A stretch of 64,000 nt of DNA from Sphingomonas sp. QA11 (GTDB taxonomy: Bacteria > Pseudomonadota > Alphaproteobacteria > Sphingomonadales > Sphingomonadaceae): the NCBI RefSeq assembly GCF_028473665.1, contig NZ_CP098774.1:992001-1056000 (forward strand). The letters run 5' to 3'. A program made the translations under genes and the position numbers. Shown here piece by piece: positions 63,754 to 64,000 of the stretch (position 1 is its first letter; every line of letters starts with the position of its first letter). The notes under the pieces were generated by a model. The model did no database searches and was not told the DNA's origin. It saw only the letters and a list, made by a program, of their open reading frames with translations.

Positions 63754-64000
63754 ATGCAGCGGACCGGGCCGCGTCAATTGGCGATCGCACTAGCGCTGAC
63801 CGCGTTTGCCGCCCTCGGCATCGTCTTGCCGCTGCTGGCATTTGGCCCCGGCTGGGGCGTCTATGCGCCCGCGAGTTGTACGGCGACGCGATGCTTCTGC
63901 GAGATGCCGCGGATCGGTGCGCTGGTCCTGCAGCCGGCGAACAGCTGGTCGTCGCTTGGCTTCGTCTTCGCCGGTTTCCTGATGATCCTGCTAGCGCGCG
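63754..64000 (+). CDS. Ceramidase-like membrane protein, 5' part (runs off right edge)
   Basis: The first 82 codons of a membrane protein. There is a hydrophobic helix at about 9-29, then CTATRCFCEMPRIGALVLQPANSW and a second helix SSLGFVFAGFLMILL. The CFCE and QPANSWSSL pattern is typical of bacterial proteins of the alkaline ceramidase/CREST superfamily. Sphingomonads make sphingolipids, so a lipid amidase is reasonable but not proven. GGAGG lies seven bases before the ATG. The gene is cut by the window end. Confidence 0.65.
   Translation, partial: MQRTGPRQLAIALALTAFAALGIVLPLLAFGPGWGVYAPASCTATRCFCEMPRIGALVLQPANSWSSLGFVFAGFLMILLAR

Noticed and set aside
1..64000. CRISPR arrays, tRNA or rRNA genes, transposases, plasmid origins
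   Set aside because: None was seen by eye. Regularly spaced repeats, tRNA-like cloverleaf ends with CCA and transposase motifs were looked for but not found; a tRNA scan would be decisive.

Overview
The window comes from a GC-rich alphaproteobacterium, most likely a sphingomonad (Sphingomonas or a close relative). The evidence is a GTTC-N7-GTTC LexA box in front of lexA, near-consensus CtrA boxes, three large TonB-dependent receptors, a TipN-like polarity protein, DUF2336, and the gene order yfgM-bamB-der. No rRNA, tRNA, CRISPR array or transposase was seen. Most of the 64 kb is protein-coding. Seven genes appear to use GTG or TTG starts.

Layout. 1-3034: minus-strand group of GMC oxidoreductase, PqqD-like protein, glycosyltransferase and a truncated unknown, possibly a peptide- or glycan-modifying cluster that continues off the left edge. 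3402-10690: exported amidohydrolase, ArsR/SRPBCC pair with a palindromic operator, FAD oxidoreductase, S10 peptidase and small housekeeping proteins. 10716-11536: small XRE regulator and membrane protein under a promoter covered by an inverted repeat. 11612-16004: panB, yfgM, bamB, der. 16157-23254: signalling and polarity island with an Hpt protein, a TipN-like protein, a degenerate Hpt domain, an NTP-transferase-like membrane protein, DUF2336 and a histidine kinase lacking the phospho-accepting histidine.

23665-47400: a conserved alphaproteobacterial block on the minus strand (ppiD-trpE-trpG-trpD-trpC-moaC ... moeA-lexA, with comEC, gltX and gltA). Between moaC and moeA sits about 9.6 kb of accessory DNA (MFS transporter, amidohydrolase, FdhF/YdeP-type molybdoenzyme, TonB receptor, second ArsR/SRPBCC pair). 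47537-57355: tpiA, a TonB receptor, a cupredoxin, and a five-gene iron-uptake operon (siderophore receptor, DUF3649, PepSY membrane protein, DUF3325, DUF4198). 57436-64000: leucyl aminopeptidase, serine hydrolase, PQQ-dependent glucose-type dehydrogenase, dienelactone hydrolase, and the start of a probable ceramidase-like membrane protein.

How the genes fit together. The cell appears equipped for scavenging: TonB receptors import substrates and several exported hydrolases and peptidases act on them. MoaC and MoeA make the molybdenum cofactor that the FdhF/YdeP-type enzyme lodged between them would use. The 16-23 kb island has the parts of a cell-cycle or polarity circuit. The most interesting signals are the degenerate phosphorelay proteins in that island with CtrA-like boxes, the split moaC/moeA synteny, and two intergenic clusters of a CTGTTAT palindrome family.
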